Part shown: piece after piece, positions 41,905 through 51,172 of the stretch
Position numbering within the stretch: the stretch's first letter is position 1
Layout of the letters: the number at the start of each line of letters is the position of its first letter
Assembly (NCBI GenBank): GCA_965205235.1
Contig: CBDBGD010000007.1
Coordinates: forward strand, 310,001 to 374,000
From: CBDBGD01 sp965205235
GTDB lineage: Bacteria; Chloroflexota; Dehalococcoidia; Lucifugimonadales; UBA1127
Direction: 5' to 3'
Length of the DNA stretch: 64,000 nt
Made by a program: the position numbers and the translations under genes
The notes under the pieces: model-generated
What the model was told of the DNA's origin: nothing
Seen by the model: only the letters and a program-made list of their open reading frames with translations
The model's database searches: none

Positions 41905-43055
41905 GCGGCTTCCTGGAAGGCGTGGGGAGCCTGGCGTGGGACGCCATCAACGGCGTGGCCTGGCTGTTCAGGTCCGACGTGCCGGAGCTGATGCTGTCGC
42001 TGTCGCTGCTGCTGGGGGCGCTGTCGGTGGTGGTGATCTCGCTGGTGCTGCTGGAGCGCAAGTACCTGGGCCGGCTGCAGATGCGCATGGGGCCGATGCG
42101 GGTGGGGCCGCACGGGGTGCTCCAACCGGTGGCGGACGTGGTGAAGCTGATGGGCAAAGAGGACATCATGCCCAGCTGGGTGGACCGCTGGGTGTACTAC
42201 ATCGCCCCGCTGGTGCTGTTCGTGCCGAGCTTCGTCATCTGGGTGACCATCCCGTCGAGTCCGACGCTGGTGCTGCGCGACCTGGAGCTGGGGCTGCTGT
42301 ACGTGATCGCGTTCTCCGTGGTGTCGATCGTGGGGCTGATCATGGCGGGCTGGGGGTCGGCGAACAAGTACGGCGTGCTGGGCGGGCTGCGGTCGGTGGC
42401 GCAGCTCATCAGCTACGAGATCCCGATCATCGCCGTGGCGCTGACCGTCGCACTGCTGGCGGGGTCGCTGAACCTGGTGGAGATCGTGGAGAAGCAGTCG
42501 CCGGTGCCCTTCGCCGTGCTGCAGCCGCTGGGGCTGTTCCTGTTCCTCATGGCGGGTCTGGCGGAGGTGGGGCGGACGCCCTTCGACATCTACCACGCCG
42601 AGTCGGAGATCATGGGCGGGCCGTTCGTGGAGTACAGCGGAGCGCACTGGGCCATCTTCTACCTGGCGGAGTACATCAACACGTTCCTGCTGGCAGCGCT
42701 CATCGTCGTGCTGTTCCTGGGGGGCTGGTCGGGGCCGTTCCTGCCGCCGGTGCTGTGGTTCCTCCTCAAGACGTACGCCATCGTACTGCTGTTCTTCTGG
42801 TTCCGGGGCACGTTCCCGCGACTGCGCATCGACCAGCTCATGTCGCTGGCGTGGAAGGTGCTGGTGCCGCTGTCGTTCTTCAACCTGATGCTGGCGGCCG
42901 CGTCCCGCTTCTACGGCTGGCCGGACTGGGTGCTGGCGGTCCTGGGGCTGGCGGCGCTCGTCGCGCTGGGGGCGCTGACGTACCGGGCGACGTCGGGGCG
43001 CTCGGCGAGGCCGGCGCTGCGGCTGGTGCCCGCACGGGAGGTGCGTCGTGCTTAA
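41901..43055 (+). CDS. nuoH: NADH-quinone oxidoreductase subunit H
   Basis: 384-residue membrane subunit with eight or nine helices forming the mouth of the quinone chamber. LLERKYLGRLQMRMGPMRVGPHGVLQPVADVVKL is the signature. GWGSANKYGVLGGLRSVAQLISYEIP and AEVGRTPFDIYHAESEIMGGPFVEYSGAHWAIFYLAEY hold the acidic proton-path residues. It overlaps nuoI by 8 bases. Confidence 0.97.
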
Positions 43056-43659
43056 CAGCCTCAAGGGCCTCATCATCACGCTGCGCACGACGCTGCGACG
43101 GCCGGTGACGGCCCAGTACCCGAAGAAGCACCTGCCAGTGCAGGACCGCTTCATGGGCTTCCCCGCCCTGACCTGGGACGAGGACGTGGGCGAGCCGTAC
43201 TGCGTGGGCTGCATGGTGTGCATTCGAGAGTGCCCGACGCAGTGCATGTCGGCGACGATGGTGGACAACCCGCTGTTCGCCGACAAGCAGAGCAAGCGGC
43301 GCAAGATCGTGGGGGACTTCGAGATCAACCTGGGACGGTGCATCATCTGCGGCATCTGTGTGGACGTGTGCAACTTCGAGGCGATCGTGATGAGCCACGA
43401 GCACGAGATCAGCACCTACGGGCGCTACGACCGTAGAGCCGACCTGCCGCGGCTGCTGGAGATGGGCAAGCGGCACCAGGTGAAGACCGGCTGGACGCCG
43501 CCCAGCAAGGCGGCCAAAGCGGCGGCACCACCGCCTGCACGGGCCCCAGCGCAAGCCGCTCCCGCGCAGCCGTCTGTCGACGCGCCCGCGGCGCCGGCGC
43601 AGACATCCGCTCAGGCCGCTCAAGCGCCTATCGAGCCGCCCAAGGAGCCCACGCCGTGA
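43048..43659 (+). CDS. nuoI: NADH-quinone oxidoreductase subunit I
   Basis: 203-residue ferredoxin-like subunit with clusters N6a and N6b: CVGCMVCIRECPTQC near residue 53 and CIICGICVDVCNFEAI near residue 97. The C-terminal ~55 residues are a Pro/Ala-rich tail (AAPPPARAPAQAAPAQ) beyond the usual core, probably disordered. Because NuoEFG are missing here, these clusters would be the likely entry point for an unknown donor such as ferredoxin. GTG start within the end of nuoH. Confidence 0.95.
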   Translation: MLNSLKGLIITLRTTLRRPVTAQYPKKHLPVQDRFMGFPALTWDEDVGEPYCVGCMVCIRECPTQCMSATMVDNPLFADKQSKRRKIVGDFEINLGRCIICGICVDVCNFEAIVMSHEHEISTYGRYDRRADLPRLLEMGKRHQVKTGWTPPSKAAKAAAPPPARAPAQAAPAQPSVDAPAAPAQTSAQAAQAPIEPPKEPTP

Positions 43660-44150
43660 CGGCGCAGCTCGTTGCGTTCGTGTTCATGGCGGCCCTGGTG
43701 CTGGGCGGCGGACTGGGGGCGGTCACGTCCCGCAACGTGGCCCACGCCGCGCTGTTCCTGCTGCTGAGCCTCGCGGGCGTCGCGGGCGTGTTCATCCTGC
43801 TGGTGGCCGAGTTCCTGGCGCTGGTGCAGGTGCTCATCTACGGCGGCGCGGTGACCATCGTGCTGCTGTTCGCGCTGATGCTGACGCGGCAGGAGGAGTT
43901 CGCCCGGGTGCGCGACAACCCACAGCGGCCTCTGGCCGCCATCGCCGCGCTGGCGGTGCTGGGCGTGCTCGGCGTCGTGTTCCTGGGGCAGAAGACGGAC
44001 AGCCAGCCGCTGGAAGGCGCGAGCATCCGGGACGTGGGGTCGGAGCTGTTCACGCAGTGGGCCATACCGTTCGAGGTGGCGTCGCTTGTGCTGCTGGTGG
44101 CGCTCATCGGGGCGATCATCATCGCCCGCGGGACGGAGCGGCAGGAGTGA
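43656..44150 (+). CDS. nuoJ: NADH-quinone oxidoreductase subunit J
   Basis: 164-residue membrane subunit with five helices. VTSRNVAHAALFLLLSLAGVAGVFILL and ALVQVLIYGGAVTIVLLFALML are the family core, the second containing the helix-3 region with its pi-bulge that switches during turnover. The start (GTG) overlaps the nuoI stop by 4 bases. Confidence 0.94.
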   Translation: MTAQLVAFVFMAALVLGGGLGAVTSRNVAHAALFLLLSLAGVAGVFILLVAEFLALVQVLIYGGAVTIVLLFALMLTRQEEFARVRDNPQRPLAAIAALAVLGVLGVVFLGQKTDSQPLEGASIRDVGSELFTQWAIPFEVASLVLLVALIGAIIIARGTERQE

Positions 44151-44184
44151 TGCGCATGCGCGTCGCCGGTGCGGGGGCCTGAGC

Positions 44185-44490
44185 GTGGAGCTCATCCACA
44201 TCGAGCTGCTGAGCGGGGCGCTGTTCGTCGTCGGCCTGTACGGGGTGCTGGCGCGGCGCAACGCCGTGCTGGTGCTCATCTCCATCGAACTGATGCTGAA
44301 CGCCGTGAACCTGAACCTGGTGGGGTATGCCGCGTTCGCGGACCCGGGCCGGGTGGTCGGCCAGGTCATCGCAATCTTCGTCATCACCGTCGCCGCGGCC
44401 GAGGTGGGGCTGGCGCTGGCGATCATCCTTCGGTTGTACCGCAACCGCGGGACGGCAAACGTCGACCAAGTGGACCTGATGAAATGGTAA
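44185..44490 (+). CDS. nuoK: NADH-quinone oxidoreductase subunit K
   Basis: 101-residue three-helix subunit related to MrpC. LYGVLARRNAVLVLISIELMLNAVNLNLVGY contains the essential membrane Glu (SIELMLNAVN), and the second key Glu is in VAAAEVGLALAIILRLYR. The GTG giving VELIHIELLSG was chosen to match the family N terminus; earlier in-frame codons overlap nuoJ. A 77-base gap precedes nuoL. Confidence 0.95.
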   Translation: MELIHIELLSGALFVVGLYGVLARRNAVLVLISIELMLNAVNLNLVGYAAFADPGRVVGQVIAIFVITVAAAEVGLALAIILRLYRNRGTANVDQVDLMKW

Positions 44491-44567
44491 CAGCTCTCTG
44501 CCCTGTTGCCCTGCGACCGGGGGGCCAACTTCATCCTGGAGGTCGAGAAGGGACATGAAGGCCGCGT

Positions 44568-46430
44568 ATGCCTGACATGGCCTGGGCGTGGCTGATACCG
44601 GCCCTGAGCGCCATCGCGTTCGCTCTCATCGTCACGGTGGGGCGGGCGCTGCCGCGCGGGGGCGCGTACCTGGCTCCGCTGGCCGCGCTATTGGGGTTCG
44701 CGCTGTTCTGGTTCGTCCTCATCGACCTGCTGGGGAGCGAGAACCGGGCCTTCAGCATCGCATGGCTGGAGGCGGGCCCGGCGAAGCTGACGTGGGGGAT
44801 GATCATCGACCCGCTGTCGGTGATCATGCTGGGGATGGTCACCTTCGTCGCGCTGGGCATCCAGGTGTACTCGTGGCGGTACATGGCCGAGGACTCGCGC
44901 TTCGCCTGGTACTTCGCCGTGCACGCTCTGTTCGCCGCGGCCATGCTGGCGCTGGTGCTGGCGGACAACCTGCTGTTCCTGTACATCGCCTGGGAGCTGG
45001 TGGGCATGTGCTCGTACCTGCTCATCGGCTTCTGGTACGAGCAACGCCGGGCGGCGGAGGCGGCCAAGAAGGCCTTCGTCACGACGCGCATCGGCGACGT
45101 GGGGCTGCTCATCGGGCTGCTGCTGCTGTTCAGGGAGACAGGCACGTTCGAGATCTCGGCCATCTTCGTCGAGGCGGGCGGGCTGTCGCAGGGGGTCATC
45201 ACCGCGTCGGCGCTGCTCATCTTCATGGGCGCGATGGGGAAGTCGGCGCAGTTCCCGCTGCACACGTGGCTGCCGGACGCGATGGAGGGCCCCACGCCCG
45301 TCAGCGCACTGATCCACGCGGCGACGATGGTCGCGGCGGGGGTCTACCTGGTGGCGCGGATGTTTCCGCTGTTCGAGCTGTCCGAGACGGCGATGCTAAT
45401 CGTGACCAGCGTGGGACTGCTGACGGCGCTGATGGCGGGGACGATGTCCCTGGTGATGACGGACCTGAAACGAATCCTCGCGTACTCGACCGTGAGCCAC
45501 CTGGGGCTGATGGTGATGACGCTGGGCGCGGGGGGGTTCGTGGCGGCGATGTTCCACCTCATCGTGCACGCATTCGCGAAGGCGATGCTGTTCCTGAGCG
45601 CCGGCAGCATCAACAGCGCCACGGGCAGGCTGGACATTCGGGAGATGGGCGGCCTGGCGCGTCGGATGCCCCTCACGGCCTTCTGCTTCACCGTAGGGGC
45701 CCTGGCGCTGGCCGGCATACCGCCCCTGAGCGGCTTCTTCAGCAAGGACGAGGTGCTGGTGGCCGTGCAGCAGGGCCGCCACCCGGTCTTCCTGGCGCTG
45801 GCCCTCGTGGCAGTCTTCCTGAGCGCGCTGTACATGGCGCGGGCGCTGTTCCGCGTCTTCCTGGGGCCGATTACGCCCGCGAACGCGGGGACGATTGAAT
45901 CGCCCAAGGTCATGCTGGCGCCGATGCTGGTCTTCGCACTGGCGTCGATGACGCTGGGATTCCTGGCGCTGCCGTACTCGGACGCGTACCACGGGCTGGG
46001 GTCGTTCCTGCACCTGGAGGGCATGGAGGTCCACGGCTTCGAGTTCCACCCGGTCCTGGCGGCGGGCTCGCTGGCGCTGGCCGTGGGCGCGTTCGTGCTC
46101 GCGTGGCTGACCTACGTGCGAGGGCGCATCTCCGCCGACCGGCTGGCGACGCGCTTCGGCCCGGTGGTCCGGCTGTGGGAGCGGGGGTACTACCTGGACG
46201 ACCTGTACCAGTGGGGCATTGACCGGGTGGTGCTGGCGACCGGAGGTCTGCTGGCCTGGTTCGACCGCGTCGTGGTGAACGACCTGGGGGTGAACGGCAC
46301 GGCGCAGTCCATCGCCGAGTCGGGCCAGCGACTGCGGCACCACGTCACGGGCAAGCTGTACAACTACGCGCTGGTGATGACCGCAGGGGTGCTGCTGCTG
46401 GTCCTCCTGTGGTGGCTGGCGGTGCGCTGA
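44568..46430 (+). CDS. nuoL: NADH-quinone oxidoreductase subunit L
   Basis: 620-residue antiporter-like subunit. YIAWELVGMCSYLLIGFWYEQRRAAEAAKKAFVTTRIGD carries the conserved Glu and Lys. MGKSAQFPLHTWLPDAMEGPTPVSALIHAATMVAAGVYL is the signature with the broken-helix Lys and His residues, and PLSGFFSKDEVL follows. The C terminus contains the lateral helix (FDRVVVNDLGVNG region) and a last membrane anchor. The stop overlaps the nuoM ATG (TGATG). Confidence 0.96.
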   Translation: MPDMAWAWLIPALSAIAFALIVTVGRALPRGGAYLAPLAALLGFALFWFVLIDLLGSENRAFSIAWLEAGPAKLTWGMIIDPLSVIMLGMVTFVALGIQVYSWRYMAEDSRFAWYFAVHALFAAAMLALVLADNLLFLYIAWELVGMCSYLLIGFWYEQRRAAEAAKKAFVTTRIGDVGLLIGLLLLFRETGTFEISAIFVEAGGLSQGVITASALLIFMGAMGKSAQFPLHTWLPDAMEGPTPVSALIHAATMVAAGVYLVARMFPLFELSETAMLIVTSVGLLTALMAGTMSLVMTDLKRILAYSTVSHLGLMVMTLGAGGFVAAMFHLIVHAFAKAMLFLSAGSINSATGRLDIREMGGLARRMPLTAFCFTVGALALAGIPPLSGFFSKDEVLVAVQQGRHPVFLALALVAVFLSALYMARALFRVFLGPITPANAGTIESPKVMLAPMLVFALASMTLGFLALPYSDAYHGLGSFLHLEGMEVHGFEFHPVLAAGSLALAVGAFVLAWLTYVRGRISADRLATRFGPVVRLWERGYYLDDLYQWGIDRVVLATGGLLAWFDRVVVNDLGVNGTAQSIAESGQRLRHHVTGKLYNYALVMTAGVLLLVLLWWLAVR

Positions 46431-47950
46431 TGCCCGACGTCGTGCACGATTACCTGCTGCTGGTGCTGATCGCCGTGCCGTTCGGCGGGGCGATCGTCGC
46501 TGCGCTGCTGCCCGGCGACCGGCCGGAGGCGGCGCACTGGCTGGCCAGGGGCGTGGCCGCTGTGGGCCTGGTCATGGCGACCTACGTCTTCCTCGCGTAC
46601 GACTCGGACGCGGCGGGGTACCAGTTCGTCCGGGACTTCTCGTGGCTGCCCTCGCTGGGCGTCACGCTGGCGCTCGGAGTCGACGGCGTCGCTGCGCCGC
46701 TGGTGCTGCTCAACGGCGTGGTGTTCTTCACCGGCGTGCTGGTGTCCCGGAACGTCACGCACCGGCCCAAGGAGTTCTTCCTGTGGCTGATGCTGCTGGT
46801 GGCGGGCGTCTACGGCGTCTTCACGGCCCGCGACCTGTTCTTCCTGTTCTTCTTCTATGAGCTTGCCGTGGTGCCGATGTACCTGCTCATCGGCGTGTGG
46901 GGGAGCAGCAGCGACTTCGGCACCTTCCTGCGAACGAAGGAGTACGGCGCGCTGAAGCTGGTCCTGTACCTCGTCGCGGGGAGCATCCTGGTGTGGGTGG
47001 CGATCATTGCGCTGTGGATGGAGGGGGGCAACACCTTCGGCATCGAGGCGCTGGAGGGAGTCACCTTCGGCAGGAACTTCCAGATCCTGTTCTTCGCCTT
47101 CCTGGCCGTGGGGTTCGGCGTGCTGGCGGGGCTGTGGCCGTTCCACACGTGGTCGCCGGACGGGCACGTGGCGGCGCCGACAGCCGTAAGCATGCTGCAC
47201 GCGGGCGTGCTCATGAAGCTGGGGGCGTTCGGCATCCTGCGCGTCGGCATGGTGCTGCTGCCGGAGGGGGTGGACTTCTGGGCGTGGGCGCTCATCGGGC
47301 TGGGCACGGTCAACGTCATCTACGGGGCCGTGTCCGCACTGGCGCAGCGGGACCTGAAGTACGTCGTCGGCTACTCGAGCGTGAGCCACATGGGGTACGT
47401 GCTCATGGGCTTCGGCACGCTGGACGTCATCGGCGTCGACGGGGCCGTGCTGCAGATGTTCTCGCACGGCATCATGACGGCGCTGTTCTTCGCCATGGTG
47501 GGCGTGGTGTACGACCGGGCGCACGTGCGGGACATCGTCGTTCTGGAGGGGCTGGCGAAACGCATGGGGGTGACGGCGGCCTTCTTCGCCGCGGCGGGGC
47601 TGGCGTCCCTGGGGCTGCCGGGGCTGAGCGGGTTCGTGGCGGAGCTGCTCGTGTTCATCGCCGCGTTCCGCACGTACCCGGCGCTGGCGGTGCTGGGGGT
47701 CATCGGCGCAGCGATCACGGCGGTGTACATCCTGCGGCTGCTGGCCAAGGTGTTCTTCGGCCCGCTGGACCCGCGCTGGTCGAACCTCACCGACGCGACG
47801 CGGCTGGAGGCCGTGGCGGGAGGGGCGCTGGTGGCCTTCCTGCTGCTGTGGGGGCTATACCCGTTCTACATCATGGACGTCATCGACAGCTCCGTGGCGC
47901 CGATGGTCGAGGCCATCGTCGAGCGGGCGGCCATGGCGGCGGCGCCGTGA
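46430..47950 (+). CDS. nuoM: NADH-quinone oxidoreductase subunit M
   Basis: 506-residue antiporter-like proton-pumping subunit. FFLFFFYELAVVPMYLLIGVWG holds the key Glu, AGLWPFHTWSPDGHVAAPTAVSMLHAGVLMKLGAFGILR the central Lys/His, and QRDLKYVVGYSSVSHMGYVLMG the second half-channel. The ATG overlapping the nuoL stop was chosen. It is followed 11 bases later by an unrelated SRPBCC gene before nuoN. Confidence 0.96.
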   Translation: MPDVVHDYLLLVLIAVPFGGAIVAALLPGDRPEAAHWLARGVAAVGLVMATYVFLAYDSDAAGYQFVRDFSWLPSLGVTLALGVDGVAAPLVLLNGVVFFTGVLVSRNVTHRPKEFFLWLMLLVAGVYGVFTARDLFFLFFFYELAVVPMYLLIGVWGSSSDFGTFLRTKEYGALKLVLYLVAGSILVWVAIIALWMEGGNTFGIEALEGVTFGRNFQILFFAFLAVGFGVLAGLWPFHTWSPDGHVAAPTAVSMLHAGVLMKLGAFGILRVGMVLLPEGVDFWAWALIGLGTVNVIYGAVSALAQRDLKYVVGYSSVSHMGYVLMGFGTLDVIGVDGAVLQMFSHGIMTALFFAMVGVVYDRAHVRDIVVLEGLAKRMGVTAAFFAAAGLASLGLPGLSGFVAELLVFIAAFRTYPALAVLGVIGAAITAVYILRLLAKVFFGPLDPRWSNLTDATRLEAVAGGALVAFLLLWGLYPFYIMDVIDSSVAPMVEAIVERAAMAAAP

Positions 47951-47961
47951 GGACAGCGACG

Positions 47962-48399
47962 ATGTACCACCTGCGAGGAGAGACGACTATCGCCCGACCC
48001 ATCGGGGACGTGTTCGCGTTCCTGTCGGACATGGAGAACGACCCGCTGTGGTGCTCGGAAGTGCGGGAGACCCGGCGCGTCTCGGAAGAGACGGCGGGCG
48101 AGGGAGCGGCGTACGATTACGTGGTGCGGGTGGGCCCGGTGCGGATGGAGGGGAGGAACACGGTCTGCGCGCATGAGCCGCCGCAGCGGATGGCGTGGAC
48201 GTCGCTGCGCAACGGCGAGTCGGGCGGCGGCTCGTACGACCTGGCGCCGGTGGACGGCGGAACGCGGCTGGTGTTCCGGGCGTCGGTGTCGCTGGGCGGC
48301 GCGTGCCGGCCGCTGGAGCCGCTAGTGCGCCTGTACGGGCAGGGGTGGCGGGTGCCGCACATGCTCCGCACGCTCAAACGCCGCCTGGAGGCGTGCTAG
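47962..48399 (+). CDS. SRPBCC / polyketide cyclase-like protein inserted in the nuo operon
   Basis: 145-residue START-like helix-grip protein: MYHLRGETTIARPIGDVFAFLSDMENDPLWCSEVRETRRVSE, then VVRVGPVRMEGRNTV, PPQRMAWTSLRNGESGGGSYDLAPVDGGTRLVF and a C-terminal amphipathic helix. Such proteins bind hydrophobic ligands or act as coenzyme Q/lipid carriers; no specific ligand is readable. The ATG has GAGGA 7-8 bases upstream. It starts 11 bases after nuoM and ends 2 bases before nuoN, so it is firmly inside the operon. A quinone-related role would fit but is inference. Confidence 0.85.
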   Translation: MYHLRGETTIARPIGDVFAFLSDMENDPLWCSEVRETRRVSEETAGEGAAYDYVVRVGPVRMEGRNTVCAHEPPQRMAWTSLRNGESGGGSYDLAPVDGGTRLVFRASVSLGGACRPLEPLVRLYGQGWRVPHMLRTLKRRLEAC

Positions 48400-48401
48400 C
48401 C

Positions 48402-49871
48402 ATGCCGACAGACATCCGCTTTGAGCTGCTGTGGCCGGAGTTCCTGGTCGCGGGCCTGGCCTTCCTGGTCTTCACGGCCGACTTCCTGCTGCCGTCGAAC
48501 CGGAAGAACTGGCTGGCAGGGGTGTCGGTCGTCGGGCTGGCGGCGGTGCTGGCGTTCACGGTGCCGTACCTGTGGGGCGTGGAGGACACGCTCTTCGACG
48601 GCATCGTGCGGGTGGACGAGTACGCGCTGCTTTTCAAGGTGGTCTTCCTGCTGGTGGGGATCACCGTCATCCTGTGCTCCGTCGACTTCGTGCGGAAGCA
48701 CCTGACGCACCCGGGCGAGTACTACGCCATCATCCTGGTGTCGGTGCTGGCGATGATGCTGCTGGGGGCTGCGGGGGAGCTGCTGACCGCGTACATCTCG
48801 CTGGAGCTGCTGAGCTTCTCGCTGTACATCCTGGCGGGCTTCGCACGCAGGGACCCGAAGTCGAACGAGGCGGGGGTGAAGTACATCCTGCTGGGCGCGT
48901 TCTCGTCGGCGCTGCTGCTGTTCGGCATCAGCTTGCTGTACGGCGCGCTGGGCGAGACTCGGTTCACGGAGATGGCGGCAGAGCTGCAGGGCGTCGAGGG
49001 GGTGAACGGCCGGCTGCTGCTGGGGCTGGCCTTCCTGGTCGCGGGGCTGGGGTTCAAGCTGGCGGTTGTGCCCTTCCACATGTGGGCGCCGGACGTCTAC
49101 GAGGGCGCACCGCTGCCCGTGACGGCCTACATCGCCGTGGGGTCCAAGGCGGCGGCGTTCGCGCTGGTGCTGCGGCTGTTCGCCGAGGGGCTGCTGCCGG
49201 TGGCGGACCAGTGGCGGACCATCATGGCGGCGCTGGCGGCGGTGACGATGATGGTGGGGAACCTGGTGGCGCTGGCGCAGAGCAACATCAAGCGCATGCT
49301 GGCGTACTCAAGCATCGGTCAGGTGGGGTACCTGCTGATGGGCATCGCCGCGCTGTCGGTGCTGGCGTCGACGGGGCTGGTGCTGCACCTTGTGGGCTAC
49401 GCCGTGACGAGCTTTGCCGCGTTCCTGGCGATCATCGCCTTCTACAACCAGACAGGGCGCGACGACATCCCGGCATACGCGGGGCTGGCGGACCGGTCGC
49501 CTATCGTGGCCGGATCGCTGACGGTGGCGCTGTTCTCGCTGGCGGGGCTGCCGTTCTTTGCAGGGTTCACGACCAAGTTCTACCTGTTCACGGCGGCCGC
49601 GGACGGGGGCTACCTGTGGCTGGCGGGGCTGGCGGCGACGGCCAGCCTGATATCGCTGTACTACTACCTCATGGTCATCAAGCAGATGTACATCCACGAT
49701 GCGGAGGACGCCGCTCCCCTGCCGGTGCCGGCGCTGACGAAGGGCGTGCTGGCGGTGCTGGTGCTGGCGGTGATCGTCATCGGGGTGTACCCCGGGCCGC
49801 TGGTCGACGCGATCGACGCGGCGAGCCGGTCGCTGCTGGCGGCTTCGGCGCTGGCGGCCGGGGGGCCGTAG
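48402..49871 (+). CDS. nuoN: NADH-quinone oxidoreductase subunit N
   Basis: 489-residue antiporter-like subunit. YISLELLSFSLYILAGFARRDPKSNEAGVKYILLGAFSSALLLFG contains the conserved Glu and Lys. AVVPFHMWAPDVYEGAPLPVTAYIAVGSKAAAFALVLR is the NuoN signature, and NIKRMLAYSSIGQVGYLLMG and LPFFAGFTTKFYLF follow. It is the last gene of the complex I operon; nuoE, nuoF and nuoG are absent. Confidence 0.96.
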   Translation: MPTDIRFELLWPEFLVAGLAFLVFTADFLLPSNRKNWLAGVSVVGLAAVLAFTVPYLWGVEDTLFDGIVRVDEYALLFKVVFLLVGITVILCSVDFVRKHLTHPGEYYAIILVSVLAMMLLGAAGELLTAYISLELLSFSLYILAGFARRDPKSNEAGVKYILLGAFSSALLLFGISLLYGALGETRFTEMAAELQGVEGVNGRLLLGLAFLVAGLGFKLAVVPFHMWAPDVYEGAPLPVTAYIAVGSKAAAFALVLRLFAEGLLPVADQWRTIMAALAAVTMMVGNLVALAQSNIKRMLAYSSIGQVGYLLMGIAALSVLASTGLVLHLVGYAVTSFAAFLAIIAFYNQTGRDDIPAYAGLADRSPIVAGSLTVALFSLAGLPFFAGFTTKFYLFTAAADGGYLWLAGLAATASLISLYYYLMVIKQMYIHDAEDAAPLPVPALTKGVLAVLVLAVIVIGVYPGPLVDAIDAASRSLLAASALAAGGP

Positions 49872-49904
49872 GGCCGGTCGGACGCAGGGCCGGCGCGGTT
49901 CTAG

Positions 49905-50190
49905 CGCCCGCGGTTCGACAGGCTCACCACGAGCGGGGCACCCCTCACCCGTCGATGCGCCGTTGGTCTCTCCCCGGAGGAGGGGGGAGCGTTCTGCGAC
50001 GTTGGTTTGGCCCACCCGCCCACCCTCGGAGGTTGTTTTATAGTTGGGGGCACATCCCCCAAGCCCCTTGCCAGAGGGGTCTTCCCCCTCTGGACACCCC
50101 TTGGGGAGATGTGATCGCCCGCCACTGGGTTGTCTCTCCGCCCGTGGTTCGACAGGCTCACCACCAGCGGGGCCAGGGATGCGAGGGGGC
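49905..50190. repeat. Cluster of REP-like repeats after the nuo operon
   Basis: The 455-base gap contains two direct copies of GGTTCGACAGGCTCACCA (about 49912 and 50148) with their AGCGGGGC flanks, a CCCTCACCC...TCTCCCC unit, and a block TTGGCCCACCCGCCCACCCTCGGAGGTT with a GGGGGC...CCCCC hairpin matching 40570-40650. No gene is evident. Confidence 0.65.
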
Positions 50191-50266
50191 GTGGGGCGGA
50201 TGGGAAGGGCGGAGCCGACTGTCAGGGCCGATGAGGGTGGAGGGGTGCGGGGCCGGCGGGCAAAAG

Positions 50267-50297
50267 AAGAGGGCCGGGTAGTGCGCCCGGCCCTCTT
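50267..50297. terminator. Terminator downstream of the anchored surface protein gene
   Basis: AAGAGGGCCGGG pairs with CCCGGCCCTCTT around a 7-base loop. On the minus strand the stem is followed by CTTTTGCC. It lies 30 bases past the stop of the minus-strand gene and could also end plus-strand transcripts. Confidence 0.75.
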
Positions 50298-50326
50298 GCT
50301 TTGCGTGTCAGGAATCGGGGAGGCGA

Positions 50327-50992
50327 TTAGGCCTCGCTGGCGCGTCGCCCCCGGATGTAGAGGTAGCCGCCGCCCAGCGCCAGGAGTGCGCCCAGCACTG
50401 CGATGCCGGCCATCAGGCTGGTGCCCGGGGCCACGTCGCCCGTCACAGGCATTTCCGGCGTCTCTTCAGGCATGACGCCCTCCGGCGGCATGTTGACGAT
50501 GGCAAAGGTCTGAGAGAGGTCGGTCTGGGTGCTGGTCAGCGTCTGGTTCACGTAGTCCCGGACGGCCGCGGAGTTCAGGTTCCACGCGTTGAAGGCCGGG
50601 TCGTAGATGTAGAGGCCGACGTTGTCGTCGCGGTCACCGGCCGCGGCGACGTCGTCCGCGGTGTAGGCCACCGTGATTTCGGCCAACTGCTTCAGCGCCG
50701 CGTCGGGGCTGACGCTGAGCATGAAGATGCGAGAACCGAAGACCCCGCCTTCCGGCGCCATAGCCGGGGCGTCTTCAGCGGCCACAGCGGCGTAGCTGAT
50801 CGTGATGTCGCCGGACGAAGCGCCCTCGGGCACTCTCACCATGACGTTCCCGTCGTCAAAGGAGACGGTACCGCCGTCGCTTCCCACGGTCATAGACTCC
50901 TGAGCCCACACCACTGTGAGCGTGAGGGCGGCCAACGCCACGATTAGACCCACAACTGCAATTGCGGAACGCAACCCTTTCTTACCGGTCAC
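50327..50992 (-). CDS. Secreted surface protein with C-terminal LPXTG-like anchor
   Basis: 221 residues. It has an N-terminal signal (VVGLIVALAALTLTVVWAQ). Residues ~35-165 form a beta-rich module resembling ZU5-like domains (VGSDGGTVSFDDGNVMVRVPEGASSGDITISYA, FGSRIFMLSVSPDAALKQLAEITVAYT, VGLYIYDPAFNAWNLN). The C-terminal tripartite sorting signal is MPVTGD, a hydrophobic helix and GRRASEA. The arrangement resembles sortase substrates, though the first position is Met instead of Leu; a sortase is not in view. The GTG start has AAGGAGG 6 bases ahead; a longer frame lacks support. Confidence 0.75.
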   Translation of the reverse strand: MTGKKGLRSAIAVVGLIVALAALTLTVVWAQESMTVGSDGGTVSFDDGNVMVRVPEGASSGDITISYAAVAAEDAPAMAPEGGVFGSRIFMLSVSPDAALKQLAEITVAYTADDVAAAGDRDDNVGLYIYDPAFNAWNLNSAAVRDYVNQTLTSTQTDLSQTFAIVNMPPEGVMPEETPEMPVTGDVAPGTSLMAGIAVLGALLALGGGYLYIRGRRASEA

Positions 50993-51172
50993 CTCGGGCC
51001 TCCTTCTCTGCTTGGAGCACATCCTGCTGTGGACAGCAAGAGTTTCCACGTAGGAAACGCGGGCTGACTATAGCGGAAAAACAACCCGCCGTCAACCCTA
51101 TGTATTGTACTTGCGGGTGGATGTGATGCAAGGGGGCAAGGGCCTGGTGTTCCTGAGCCCCCCAGCTAACAG

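Noticed and set aside
49905..50190. An insertion sequence between nuoN and the surface-protein gene
   Set aside because: No transposase frame or terminal inverted repeats with target duplication. The content is short REP-like units found at other gaps.
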